From assembly GCA_028820845.1 (NCBI GenBank), contig JAPPII010000027.1, forward strand, positions 1 through 39,528: a stretch of DNA of 39,528 bases. Reading direction: 5' to 3'. This document shows positions 1 to 7,847 of this stretch, one piece after another. Under the pieces are notes generated by a model that worked only from the letters and a program-made list of their open reading frames with translations, had not been told where the DNA came from and searched no databases. Made by a program: the position numbers and the translations under genes. How positions within the stretch are numbered: the stretch's first letter is position 1; each line of letters begins with the position of its first letter. Source of the DNA: Candidatus Poribacteria bacterium (lineage in GTDB: Bacteria > Poribacteria > WGA-4E > WGA-3G).

Positions 1-41
1 CGCCCCTGCCTTTTGACGAGGCAGCATAACTTTACAATACA

Positions 42-54
42 GTCCAAACTTTAG
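42..54. repeat. Short sequence matching an end of the GTPase-bearing inverted-repeat element
   Basis: GTCCAAACTTTAG is the exact reverse complement of the 13 bases that begin the left arm of the inverted-repeat element at 25029. It lies in an AT-rich stretch with no gene, near the window edge, so the rest of a possible element copy would be outside the window. A 13-base match alone could be chance. Confidence 0.35.
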
Positions 55-163
55 AAATTTTTTAGTTGTTGTCTGTTAAAAAAATGTGAATTTATGAAGT
101 TCGTTCTCTCTAATATTATAGATACAATCTAAGGGCAAAAAGGTTGCATAATTTTCAAATAAA

Positions 164-189
164 CCGGCGCGGTTTCTTAACCGCGCCGG
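164..189 (-). terminator. Rho-independent terminator of the sigma-clamp gene
   Basis: A perfect 11-bp stem (CCGGCGCGGTT / AACCGCGCCGG) with a 4-nt loop starts 45 nt after the stop codon of the sigma-clamp gene. On the minus strand it is followed by a T-rich stretch (TTTATTTG). The remainder of 1-234 holds no convincing gene. Confidence 0.75.
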
Positions 190-234
190 CTTGCCAATCC
201 ATTAAACCCTCTTGACCCAGAAAACTTCAAAAAA

Positions 235-1965
235 CTACTCCAGAAGCATCGGCATGATGAGCGCAATATCCCTGTCATTGCCCATCGGCTTAATAAGAAC
301 GGGATCCAACTCCCGTGAAAACTCTATTGCCACGAACTCGGTTTCGATGTGTGCCAATGCATCTGCCAATAAACGTGCATCAAAGCCAATTAGTATACAT
401 CCAGTCCCAGATTCCACACGCACTGTCTCGTAGGGTTCTTCTGGTTCCGATGTCTCTGTGGAGACCCGAATCTGTTCCGTATCGATTTCCAAACGGATCT
501 TATGGTCTTTCGGATTGGCTAACTGTCCGATGTGTTGTGTCACACGCAGGAGTTGCTCTCTTGAAACGCCTACTTTGTTTTTGTTCTGTGGGATGATCTT
601 GTGGTAGTTTGGATACTCTCTGTCCACAAGTTCGGTTGTCAAGGTGGCATCTCCATCGGTAAATCGGATTTGGTTTCCAGAAACAGAGACATCCACTTCA
701 ATAGATTCGGAGAAAATTTTCGGAAGCTCCTGAACCGTTTTGAGCGGAACTATAAACCCGTTGGCTTTCCCTTGTAGATCGATCGGATCAAAGCATGCCA
801 GGGCGAGACGCTTGCCGTCCGTCGCAACGATTTCTGTTCTATCTTCAAGGAAGTTGAAGTAGAGACCTTTTAGGAAACTCCGCTCGTCCTCTGTAGATGC
901 AGCATACGCCGTTTTGTGAATGACATCGCGCAATGTCTGTCCACTAAGCGAGAACGTTTCACTTTCAACTGAAAATGGTTGCGGAAAAGTTTCACCAGAT
1001 ATATCGGTGATTTTGTAAATACTATCGCCACACCTAATTTCAACGGTATCGTTGGCTGTTTTTACCAAATTTACCGGCATATCCGTTGGTAAGGTTTTAA
1101 GTGTTTCTATCAATTTCTGAGCAGGAACCGTAATCGTTCCCTCCGCTTTGACTGTCGCTTCAATCTTCGTTCTGACGCTAACTTCTAAATCAATCGCTCC
1201 GGCTTCCGTGCGGATGAGAACATTTGAGTGGATGAATTCATCACTCTGTCCAATCGTGACACCTTGCAGTCCTTGCAGGGCTTGCAAAAGGTCATCTCTT
1301 TCTAAAGTTAATTCCATTTCAAAACCCTCCTTAATTCTGTTACTTGCTGGCTTAGGTGCTTCCTGTTCAGGCACCCTTATAGTTCTTTCGCTCTTGACTT
1401 CTTCAACACCAAATTCTGTGCGTAGCAGTGTCCGAACCTCTCTAAGCCTGGTTTTGACAGTGCCGACTGCTAAGTCGAGTTCTTCTGCAATCTCTTTAAC
1501 AGTTGACATTTCTAAATAGTACAACACGGCGACAGAACGGACCTTTTCTGGGAGGTGATACACGGCTTCCCTGACAGCCCAACGGAGTTCCGTTTCTCGA
1601 AAACGGGCGAGCGCGTCCTGATCCATCGTCTCAGCGAGTTGATCAGTGCTCTGAAGAATTTCACTTCTGGTGTGAGACTTCTGGGTGTAGTATCGTCTAC
1701 AAGCCGTATATGCTATTTTTTGGAGCCACGCACCGAAACTACTAACTTTGCGTAAGCCATCTATGTTTTCCCAGACCGCTATCCAAATGTCTTGAAAAAT
1801 TTCTTCGGCATCGCGGGTCTGGCGTGAGTTTAAGACAACCAACTGCCAGATTCGGAAACTATGACGGTTTGCGAGTTGCCCGAAGGCGATCTCGTTACCG
1901 TCTTGTACGAGTTCAATGAGTTCTTCATCTGTCAGGTCGGTGTACATGGACGAATTGTATCGCAT
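235..1965 (-). CDS. ECF sigma factor fused in frame to DNA polymerase III beta sliding clamp
   Basis: This is a 576-residue chimera. Residues about 10-90 look like sigma-70 region 2 (EEIFQDIWIAVWE, then FGAWLQKIAYTACRRY). Residues about 125-185 look like region 4, with a helix-turn-helix (STVKEIAEELDLAVGTVKTR). From residue 217 the protein is a complete beta clamp of 360 residues: MELTLERDDLLQALQ start, ATDGKRLAL, and the C-terminal LIKPMGNDRDIALIMPML, where clamps usually end in MPMR-type sequence. There is no stop codon between the parts. The clamp's usual start, ATG at 1317, is preceded by a near-perfect Shine-Dalgarno AAGGAGGG (1325-1332) with 7-nt spacing, so free clamp may also be made. 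The long start is ATG at 1965. Whether this is the housekeeping dnaN or a paralogue cannot be told here. Confidence 0.9.
   Translation of the reverse strand: MRYNSSMYTDLTDEELIELVQDGNEIAFGQLANRHSFRIWQLVVLNSRQTRDAEEIFQDIWIAVWENIDGLRKVSSFGAWLQKIAYTACRRYYTQKSHTRSEILQSTDQLAETMDQDALARFRETELRWAVREAVYHLPEKVRSVAVLYYLEMSTVKEIAEELDLAVGTVKTRLREVRTLLRTEFGVEEVKSERTIRVPEQEAPKPASNRIKEGFEMELTLERDDLLQALQGLQGVTIGQSDEFIHSNVLIRTEAGAIDLEVSVRTKIEATVKAEGTITVPAQKLIETLKTLPTDMPVNLVKTANDTVEIRCGDSIYKITDISGETFPQPFSVESETFSLSGQTLRDVIHKTAYAASTEDERSFLKGLYFNFLEDRTEIVATDGKRLALACFDPIDLQGKANGFIVPLKTVQELPKIFSESIEVDVSVSGNQIRFTDGDATLTTELVDREYPNYHKIIPQNKNKVGVSREQLLRVTQHIGQLANPKDHKIRLEIDTEQIRVSTETSEPEEPYETVRVESGTGCILIGFDARLLADALAHIETEFVAIEFSRELDPVLIKPMGNDRDIALIMPMLLE
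1325..1332 (-). promoter_or_regulatory. Internal Shine-Dalgarno site for a free beta clamp
   Basis: AAGGAGGG on the minus strand lies 7 nt before an in-frame ATG (1315-1317) encoding MELTLERDD, the normal start of a beta clamp. It lies inside the sigma-clamp reading frame (residues Lys-Glu-Gly), so it would allow internal initiation from the same mRNA. Confidence 0.75.
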
Positions 1966-2037
1966 AAACAGATTCCCAATTAGATTTTGGTTGTATAGAG
2001 GGAGACTTTTGGGGAAACGGTTTAAAAAAATGAAAAA

Positions 2038-2060
2038 AGGCGCGCTCGGAAAGCGCGCCT
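2038..2060 (-). terminator. Rho-independent terminator of the ABC permease gene
   Basis: A perfect 9-bp stem (AGGCGCGCT / AGCGCGCCT) with a 5-nt loop begins 32 nt after the permease stop codon. On the minus strand it is followed by TTTTTCATTTTTTT. It separates the permease from the downstream sigma-clamp gene. Confidence 0.85.
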
Positions 2061-2092
2061 ACAAGAGCAGATATTGGCTGGAGCGTCCATTT

Positions 2093-3394
2093 TTAATCTT
2101 TGCGTAATGCCACAACCGGTGGGACAGTAGCGGCTTTTATTGCAGGGTAGATACCGAACGAAATACCAATCGCTGCCGAGAAGGATACCGAAATCAGGAC
2201 CCACTGCATAGAGATAACCGAGGGCCATTCGGGAACAATTTTGGCGATTTTGACGGCGAGCATCGCCATCCCCTCGCCAGCAAAGACACCGAGTCCAACG
2301 CCTATCGCGCCGCCTACCGCGCACATAACTATCGCTTCTATGAGGAATTGTGCAAGAATATCGAACGGTTTTGCACCGAGTGCTTTTCGTAAACCGATCT
2401 CACGGATGCGCTCATTGACAGAAACGAGCATCATGTTCATAATGCCGATACCGCCAACGAGGAGCGAAAATCCGGCGATGCTCCCCAAGGCGATTTTAAT
2501 CATTTTGCTAATCTTCTCTAATTGCGCCATGCCAGCGCGCATCTCAGAGACTCTGACGAATTCGTCTTCGTTGTTGTGTCTTTTTCTTATGACCGTTTTC
2601 ACCTCTTCGATTGCTTTCGGGATAACGTCGACACTGTTCGCGAAGACCATAATACCGTGAATCTTATCACCACCAGTGAGACGCTCTTGTACAGTTGAGA
2701 CAGGCATGAAGGCGAGGTTATCGTAACTCCACCCAAACTGGAAGCTTGTCCCTCTCGGCATGAAGGTCCCAACGACTGTGAAGCGTTCGGTCAGCCGCTC
2801 CCGCCGTCTTCTACCCCATTGATCGTAATATCGAACGTCTCTTGCGATTTTAATTTCTTGTCCTAAGGGTGATTTATTACCAAATAACTCGGTTGCGAGT
2901 TCGTCTCCGAGTACACAGATTTTTGTTGCGTTTTGGACATCTTCGTCTGTAATGAAGCGTCCCTCTTTAATGTCCCAATCCATTGCGGTTGCGTAGGTAG
3001 GACCGACTCCATTATAGCCGGCACGGGCTTCCGTGCCCCCCGGACCCTGAAATAGGACACCGCGCCAATCCGCGATTCTGGGTGTGACCGCATTCACGGA
3101 TGGGCATTCAGCCTCAATTGCCAACGCATCTTCGTATTCCATGTATTCGTTGCTGCGAATGCGGACCCACCTGTTATTTTCTCGTTTATAGGATGTTTGA
3201 TACAATGTAATTCGGGTTGCCCCGCCCATTTTTTGGGCATCTTGTATCACAATTTCTTTAGCTCCATCTCCGATAGCTATCATTGCAAGGACCGCTGCAA
3301 TACCGATGATAATTCCAAGCATCGTCAGTAACGAACGCATTTTGTTCGCACGCATTGCAGCGATCCCAATAGACAGCCCTTCGACTAAGCGCAT
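2093..3394 (-). CDS. MacB/FtsX-family ABC transporter permease
   Basis: A 433-residue inner-membrane permease of the MacB type. The N-terminal segment RANKMRSLLTMLGIIIGIAAVLAMIAIG (about residues 15-42) is the first membrane helix. It is followed by a large periplasmic MacB-core-like domain (about 45-300). Three C-terminal helices follow (about 310-425), with the FtsX-type sequence NMMLVSVNERIREIGLRKALGA between the first two. The start ATG at 3394 has a strong GGAGG at the expected distance. Such permeases work with an ATPase and usually a MacA-like adaptor to export peptides, lipids or lipoproteins, but neither partner lies downstream in this window. They may be upstream elsewhere, or this may be an orphan. 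A terminator follows, so the gene ends its own transcript. Confidence 0.9.
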   Translation of the reverse strand: MRLVEGLSIGIAAMRANKMRSLLTMLGIIIGIAAVLAMIAIGDGAKEIVIQDAQKMGGATRITLYQTSYKRENNRWVRIRSNEYMEYEDALAIEAECPSVNAVTPRIADWRGVLFQGPGGTEARAGYNGVGPTYATAMDWDIKEGRFITDEDVQNATKICVLGDELATELFGNKSPLGQEIKIARDVRYYDQWGRRRRERLTERFTVVGTFMPRGTSFQFGWSYDNLAFMPVSTVQERLTGGDKIHGIMVFANSVDVIPKAIEEVKTVIRKRHNNEDEFVRVSEMRAGMAQLEKISKMIKIALGSIAGFSLLVGGIGIMNMMLVSVNERIREIGLRKALGAKPFDILAQFLIEAIVMCAVGGAIGVGLGVFAGEGMAMLAVKIAKIVPEWPSVISMQWVLISVSFSAAIGISFGIYPAIKAATVPPVVALRKD

Positions 3395-3513
3395 GGTTTC
3401 CTCCTAAGAGTTTTACCGTGTCTATTGGTGTGTTTTTTTATTTACAGTTGAAACATTAGAGACATTTGACGCGATTAACGCAGAAAGGTTTATAAAAGTT
3501 TCATATCGGGGTG

Positions 3514-3530
3514 TCAGTTGTCGGCTGTCA
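3514..3530. repeat. Dispersed GTCGGCTGTCAG-type repeat
   Basis: CAGTTGTCGGCTGTCAG belongs to the same short repeat family as 4546-4576, 12307-12333, 21634-21658 and 21694-21723. It lies in the 244-bp gap between the permease and the amidohydrolase, where I see no gene. Confidence 0.5.
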
Positions 3531-3638
3531 GTGGGGAACTTGGGGAGAACAGCGTGTTTTCTTTTAAAGACGCTTGTTCGAGTCAGCGTCGCTCCTATAG
3601 GAAGAGGTGATATTGGAAAGAATAGGGCGTATGGTTCA

Positions 3639-4466
3639 TTATCGCAGGCGGGAGATGGTTTTCTCGTAGCGGGCTGCCATTTCAGGTCCCTGGGCTTGTA
3701 AGTATTCTTGTTCTGAGCGGCGCGCTGCCTCGGTTGAAGGCGGAACCGGGATGTCAATAGATGCAGTGCTAATCTGATCGTTTCCCCATTTGTATGCGAC
3801 AATTTCGCCTTTGTTGATGATGAGATTCATGCCGACATTTGCCTCTACAATCGGCACACCGTTTTCGCGCGCTCTTGCAAGCACAGTTTGGTTTTGCGAT
3901 TTGCCTTTTGAACCATAGGACGGGATGAGGAGGAACTGCGCACCGTCTAAAACAAGCGTGCGGGCAATTAGAGGGTTCCATCGGTCGTTGCAGATTAGGA
4001 TGCCAGCACGTCCGAAGGGTGTATCAAATGCCCGGATTGTTTCGCCGATACAATTGAAGTTCCACGACGGATGCGTGCCTTCGGCGAACTGCGTTTTGTG
4101 GTAGGTGCCGCAGAGCTCGCCTTCCTCGTCAATAAACACGGCGGAATTGTAGACAGAGGAGATGCCCCGCCGTTCTGCAAAACCGAAGCAGAGGCAAATT
4201 TTAAGTTGTTTCGCCAGACGACGGAATCGGTGGATGTAAGGACCGTCAAGCGGTTCTGCGATGTCGAGCATCGCTTCTGGGGTTGCCCTGCCTTCGATGA
4301 CATCCATGACGACGTAGCCTTCCAAAACACCCTCAGTCGCCAAAATCAACTGTGGGGAATCCTTCGCGGCTTCAACGAAGAAAGCCTCCAACTTTTCAGC
4401 GTTAGAGGCTTTGTCCCATTTGGTAGGTTTTAACGAAATAGCGGATACGCTAACTGAGCGATACAT
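3639..4466 (-). CDS. Carbon-nitrogen hydrolase (nitrilase superfamily)
   Basis: A 275-residue cytoplasmic amidase-like enzyme. The nitrilase catalytic triad is visible: Glu45 (ILATEGVLEG), Lys124 (GTYHKTQFAEG) and Cys159 (AGILICNDRWNP). Length and motif spacing are normal for the superfamily, which hydrolyses C-N bonds in amides, carbamoyl compounds or nitriles. The C-terminus (after about residue 240) is short and polar. The neighbouring genes are unrelated, so the substrate cannot be inferred. The N-terminal ATG at 4466 is followed directly by the first beta strand (VSVSAISLKP), which supports this start. Confidence 0.9.
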   Translation of the reverse strand: MYRSVSVSAISLKPTKWDKASNAEKLEAFFVEAAKDSPQLILATEGVLEGYVVMDVIEGRATPEAMLDIAEPLDGPYIHRFRRLAKQLKICLCFGFAERRGISSVYNSAVFIDEEGELCGTYHKTQFAEGTHPSWNFNCIGETIRAFDTPFGRAGILICNDRWNPLIARTLVLDGAQFLLIPSYGSKGKSQNQTVLARARENGVPIVEANVGMNLIINKGEIVAYKWGNDQISTASIDIPVPPSTEAARRSEQEYLQAQGPEMAARYEKTISRLR

Positions 4467-4545
4467 AAATCAACAACTTTTGTTATCTGCTCTGTCAGAG
4501 CCATTAAATCTCCCTGTAGGCGGTATGTCCGCATCCCGACTCTTT

Positions 4546-4576
4546 CTGACCGCCGACTGCTGATAGCTGATAGCCA
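4546..4576. repeat. Dispersed CTGATAGCTGATAGC repeat
   Basis: CTGACCGCCGACTGCTGATA followed by GCTGATAGCC is a copy of the short intergenic repeat seen at 21694-21723 (CTGACAGCCGACCGCTGATG...). It occupies most of the gap between the amidohydrolase and the squalene-oxidase-repeat gene. Confidence 0.6.
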
Positions 4577-4591
4577 TTCCCTACCTTGCAC

Positions 4592-5704
4592 CTATTTCGG
4601 GTAAGCGGTATTAAGACCAAGAATCACATAAGCCGTCACAAGCCTCGGATCTGCTTCCATCCAACGGCTTTCTTCGTTGAGCCAAAATCCATCGGGTTTC
4701 TGGAGTTCAATCATCTTTCCTGCGAATTCTCGGTACCAATCGTGTGAGACACCTTTCGCGTCCATAAAGGTCGATTCACCGTAGAGCCGCAGTGCCTTCG
4801 CCATTGTGTGATAGTTGTAGTATAAGCCTTGTGACCCCATACCGTAGTTTTCTTCAAGTGTAAAGTGTTCCTTTATCCACTTAAAGGCGGCTTGGACGCG
4901 TTCATCGTCCTTATCAACGTTGGCGTAGATGAAGCTCAATAATCCTGCATACGTCATACTGGCATAAGAACGTGGACTTCCAGCTGCATCCGTACCGGCT
5001 TTGCTTTCACCGTCAGGTGAGTAGATGAAACCGCCATCGTTGCCTGCCCACGACTGGTCGTTACTCTCGCTACGATTCTGGGTGCGTTCCAAGAATTTAA
5101 TTGCCTTGTTCCAGACCTCCTGATCATCCGATCCGCTCTCCTTGAGTGCTTGGATGGCGATGTTTAGGTTAGACAGGTCTTTTACCTCTTGGCGGCTACC
5201 GTAACCGATTCCACCGTAATAGACGCTCTCCTCGTCTGTGACCTGTAATGCCTTCAGGAAACCTTGTGCCTTTTTAATAACATCGGTGTATGCTGGATTC
5301 CCGGTCGATGAGAGTGCCATCACTGCGATGGAGGTATTGTAATTCGGTAGGGCAGGTTGCATCTCAACATTATAGATGGCACCGTTGGGTTGCTGCAGCT
5401 CGACGAGTCGCTGAATGCCTTTCTGGATGAATGGATGTTCTGCTTCGGGATATTTATTTTCTGGGTGCCGTAAAAAAGCAGTGAGGACGAGAGCCGTTAT
5501 GCCCGGATGATTGGCGAACAGCCCATCTTCGCCTTGCTGTCCTTTCAGCCATTCCAAGCCTCGGTCAATGCTCACGACGACCTGTCCGTTCAATTCCTCG
5601 TATGCTGAGGCATCTGTTCCGTGACTATCCGCTATGCCATTCTGTACAACAGCAAACATAAGGAGTAGTGCCAATATGAACCCATATTGCGTTTTCATTT
5701 TCAT
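4592..5704 (-). CDS. Secreted prenyltransferase/squalene-oxidase-repeat protein
   Basis: About 370 residues. I choose the ATG at 5704 because AGGGAG precedes it at 7 nt; the frame is open further upstream to 5743. The N-terminus is a signal peptide (KMKTQYGFILALLLMFAVV, ending near QNGIADS). The rest is built from alpha-alpha-toroid repeats of the prenyltransferase/squalene oxidase type: GLEWLKGQQGEDGLF, GIQRLVELQQPNGAI, FLKALQVTDEE, WAGNDGGFIYSPDG, MIELQKPDGFW. Catalytic residues of a true terpene cyclase (DxDD) are not seen. I call it a secreted repeat protein of unknown role, not an enzyme. Confidence 0.85.
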   Translation of the reverse strand: MKMKTQYGFILALLLMFAVVQNGIADSHGTDASAYEELNGQVVVSIDRGLEWLKGQQGEDGLFANHPGITALVLTAFLRHPENKYPEAEHPFIQKGIQRLVELQQPNGAIYNVEMQPALPNYNTSIAVMALSSTGNPAYTDVIKKAQGFLKALQVTDEESVYYGGIGYGSRQEVKDLSNLNIAIQALKESGSDDQEVWNKAIKFLERTQNRSESNDQSWAGNDGGFIYSPDGESKAGTDAAGSPRSYASMTYAGLLSFIYANVDKDDERVQAAFKWIKEHFTLEENYGMGSQGLYYNYHTMAKALRLYGESTFMDAKGVSHDWYREFAGKMIELQKPDGFWLNEESRWMEADPRLVTAYVILGLNTAYPK

Positions 5705-5854
5705 TTTTCCTCTCCCTTTAACAGATGTGTTTATGTCGTACATAGCAAATACGATGCCAATCCGAAAAGCGGGTTTTCGCGCAAATTCTTAGAATTTAGC
5801 AGATAATTGCGTCAAAAAATGAACACGACTGTTCATAATCTGAACAATTTGGCA

Positions 5855-6889
5855 CTACAACCTCACCGTCTCCCCACTGTCCGCAGACTGCATCGCTGCA
5901 TCGTAGACTCGCATCAGTTTACGCATCTCTTCAGGTTTGACGGCTAACGCCGCGCCTTTATTCAACACATCAGCGATATTCTGATAATAAGATTTCCACG
6001 TTGTCTGAACGCTTTCGATGACGAGTTCACGGTTTTCGCCGCCCGCTTCCGTCCAGACCTTCGCATAGTTTGCGGGGTCTTGTTGTGCGGCATCGATATT
6101 ACCGGCGACCATCGGTCCCTCCTGTGGGTCCAAACCATGTTTGGTCAACCCGCCGAGATCTCCGACGATATACCATCTCGGCTTCTCCGCTTTGGCGAGG
6201 TTACCGATTTCAATCTGGTATCGGACATCATTTTCAAACTTGATGATGAGGTTGGCGTAGTTACCGATGTCGATGTCCCACTTCGAGCCGTAGTGAATGT
6301 CACAGAACACGGATTCAACAGGTGCCGTTACGAGTTGGAGTGCCTGATCGACGAAGTGCGCGGGCCAATCGTAAAGGATGCCGCCGCTCTGACTCTTAAC
6401 ACCACGCCAACCGCGAGGCGGTCCATAGCGCATAATCGCCACCTGATAGAGATAAGGCGTTCCGAGCAAGCCGTCGTCAATAATTTTTTTGACGGTATTG
6501 TAGTCCCAGTCCCATCGGCGGTTGTGGAAGACGCTGAGCAGGACGTTGTTCCGCTCACTTGCTGCAATCATCGCATCGGTTTCGGCAGCGTTCATCGCCA
6601 TGATTTTATCTGTTACAACGTGCTTACCGGCATCCATCGCTTTGATGGAGAGCTCAGCGTGAGTGTCGTGTGGTGTGGCTAACACAACGAGATCGATCGC
6701 ATCGTCTGCGATAACTTCGTCAATCGTCTGATACATCTCCATATTTGGATACGCCTGACGTGCGGCTTCGCGGCGTTCAGCGTCGCGCGTCGCAATCGCG
6801 TAGAGATTCAATCCGTCTGCCAGACCAACAAGATAGGAATGAAAAGCGCGTCCGGCATATCCGTAACCAATAACGGCTGTATTTACCAT
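5855..6889 (-). CDS. Gfo/Idh/MocA family NAD(P)-dependent oxidoreductase
   Basis: A 344-residue cytoplasmic dehydrogenase. The N-terminal Rossmann fold shows VIGYGYAGRAFH (residues about 6-17), then LVVLATPHDTHAELSIKAMDAGKHVVTDK, the family's cofactor-side motif with Asp-Lys where Glu-Lys-Pro is typical. The C-terminal half is the beta-sheet substrate domain (GGILYDWPAHFVDQALQLV). Members oxidise or reduce sugars, inositols and related polyols. AAGGAG precedes the ATG at 6889. The 5' region holds a small palindrome (6928-6943). No neighbouring gene fixes the substrate. Confidence 0.92.
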   Translation of the reverse strand: MVNTAVIGYGYAGRAFHSYLVGLADGLNLYAIATRDAERREAARQAYPNMEMYQTIDEVIADDAIDLVVLATPHDTHAELSIKAMDAGKHVVTDKIMAMNAAETDAMIAASERNNVLLSVFHNRRWDWDYNTVKKIIDDGLLGTPYLYQVAIMRYGPPRGWRGVKSQSGGILYDWPAHFVDQALQLVTAPVESVFCDIHYGSKWDIDIGNYANLIIKFENDVRYQIEIGNLAKAEKPRWYIVGDLGGLTKHGLDPQEGPMVAGNIDAAQQDPANYAKVWTEAGGENRELVIESVQTTWKSYYQNIADVLNKGAALAVKPEEMRKLMRVYDAAMQSADSGETVRL

Positions 6890-6927
6890 AAAGCAGGATT
6901 CTCCTTCTAACTGTAGTATTTTATAAC

Positions 6928-6943
6928 GGGCAATAAATTGCCC
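6928..6943. repeat. Short palindrome GGGCAA-TAAA-TTGCCC
   Basis: A perfect 6-bp stem with a 4-nt loop in the 146-bp gap upstream of the oxidoreductase. There is no T-tract after it on the minus strand, so it is probably a dispersed repeat and not a terminator. Confidence 0.4.
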
Positions 6944-7035
6944 TACTACAAACTGGATTTACCTTTAATTTGAAAGTAGACAAGCAGTAGGAGGCCTTTC
7001 TGGGGAAACACCCAAGCAAAAACACCCCGATGCTT

Positions 7036-7836
7036 CTATAGCTTCTGATCATTCAATGTCCAATCATAATCCAAGTAACGAAACTGGATGTCCATTGACG
7101 ACAAATATTCTGCGTCTTCGGGGGGTAGGTAGTCGGCGAGGAAATCTGCTACGCCGTCGTAGCCCTCCTTAAAATCGTTCTCATACCACTTGAAAATTTT
7201 TGAAAGGTGGACGATGTGCTTCGCACGGTCAACCCGAACCTGCTCAGGGTTCTGAATAAAATTGAACGTTAGGGTCTCAAGCCTTTCCTCAATCGTCTCG
7301 GCAGAGAAAGCGCGGTCTCCGATAGGTGGACAGCTGAATGAAGCACATACAATTGCAAAGTGAACCCGTGGATCCGGGAATTCTCCGCGGAGAATACCGT
7401 GTTCAATTTGATTTGGTGTATAGGTTTTGCCCGCCACTTGGAACTTCAACCGATAGAAAAAACCTCTAAAAAGTTTGACCCTTCGGACACTATTGGTCGG
7501 GTAGTGGTCAATAACCCCTTTAATGACAATCGCGTTGTAGGCGTTAATCCAAAAAGCCAGTTGTTCGTTATAGGACCATGCCGTAGGTTTCGCGACAGCC
7601 AATAGGTCCAAATACGCCTCCAGTTTTTCAGAATTCGCTTTCAGCTTTGTATAGTTAACGCGTCCTTTTTCATCAACGTGTTCTTGCAAAACCTGATCGA
7701 ACAGGTCATGGGAGAAAATGGTGCCTTCTGCAGGCTGCTGGGTTCGCACATCTACTTCAACGCGGAAATGGTAAAGGAAAAGCACGCTACCTAAAGCCAA
7801 CAACAAGAGGCATAGAATGAAAACACGTTTTTTCAT
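7036..7836 (-). CDS. DUF547 domain protein with N-terminal membrane anchor
   Basis: About 266 residues. An N-terminal hydrophobic segment (KKRVFILCLLLLALGSVLFLYHF) acts as signal peptide or anchor. The DUF547 domain follows (about 45-240), with LAFWINAYNAIVIKGVIDHYP, FAIVCASFSCPPIGDRAF and the late KIFKWYENDF. The domain is widespread and its biochemical function is unknown; the Cys-rich CASFSCPP signature is typical. A GTG at 7851 overlaps the upstream stop codon (GTGA), but the ATG at 7836 has TGAGG at 9 nt, so I start there. Either start implies translational coupling with the upstream enolase-superfamily gene. Confidence 0.85.
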   Translation of the reverse strand: MKKRVFILCLLLLALGSVLFLYHFRVEVDVRTQQPAEGTIFSHDLFDQVLQEHVDEKGRVNYTKLKANSEKLEAYLDLLAVAKPTAWSYNEQLAFWINAYNAIVIKGVIDHYPTNSVRRVKLFRGFFYRLKFQVAGKTYTPNQIEHGILRGEFPDPRVHFAIVCASFSCPPIGDRAFSAETIEERLETLTFNFIQNPEQVRVDRAKHIVHLSKIFKWYENDFKEGYDGVADFLADYLPPEDAEYLSSMDIQFRYLDYDWTLNDQKL

Positions 7837-7847
7837 GGCGTAGTGCC

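Noticed and set aside
4071-4433. Plus-strand open frames opposite the amidohydrolase, oxidoreductase and propeller genes (this one is 120 residues)
   Set aside because: They mirror strongly supported minus-strand genes, lack ribosome sites and show no recognisable domain. I accept no plus-strand gene in the window.
4592-5704. Functional terpene cyclase
   Set aside because: The toroid repeats are present, but no DxDD acid motif is seen and the protein has a signal peptide.
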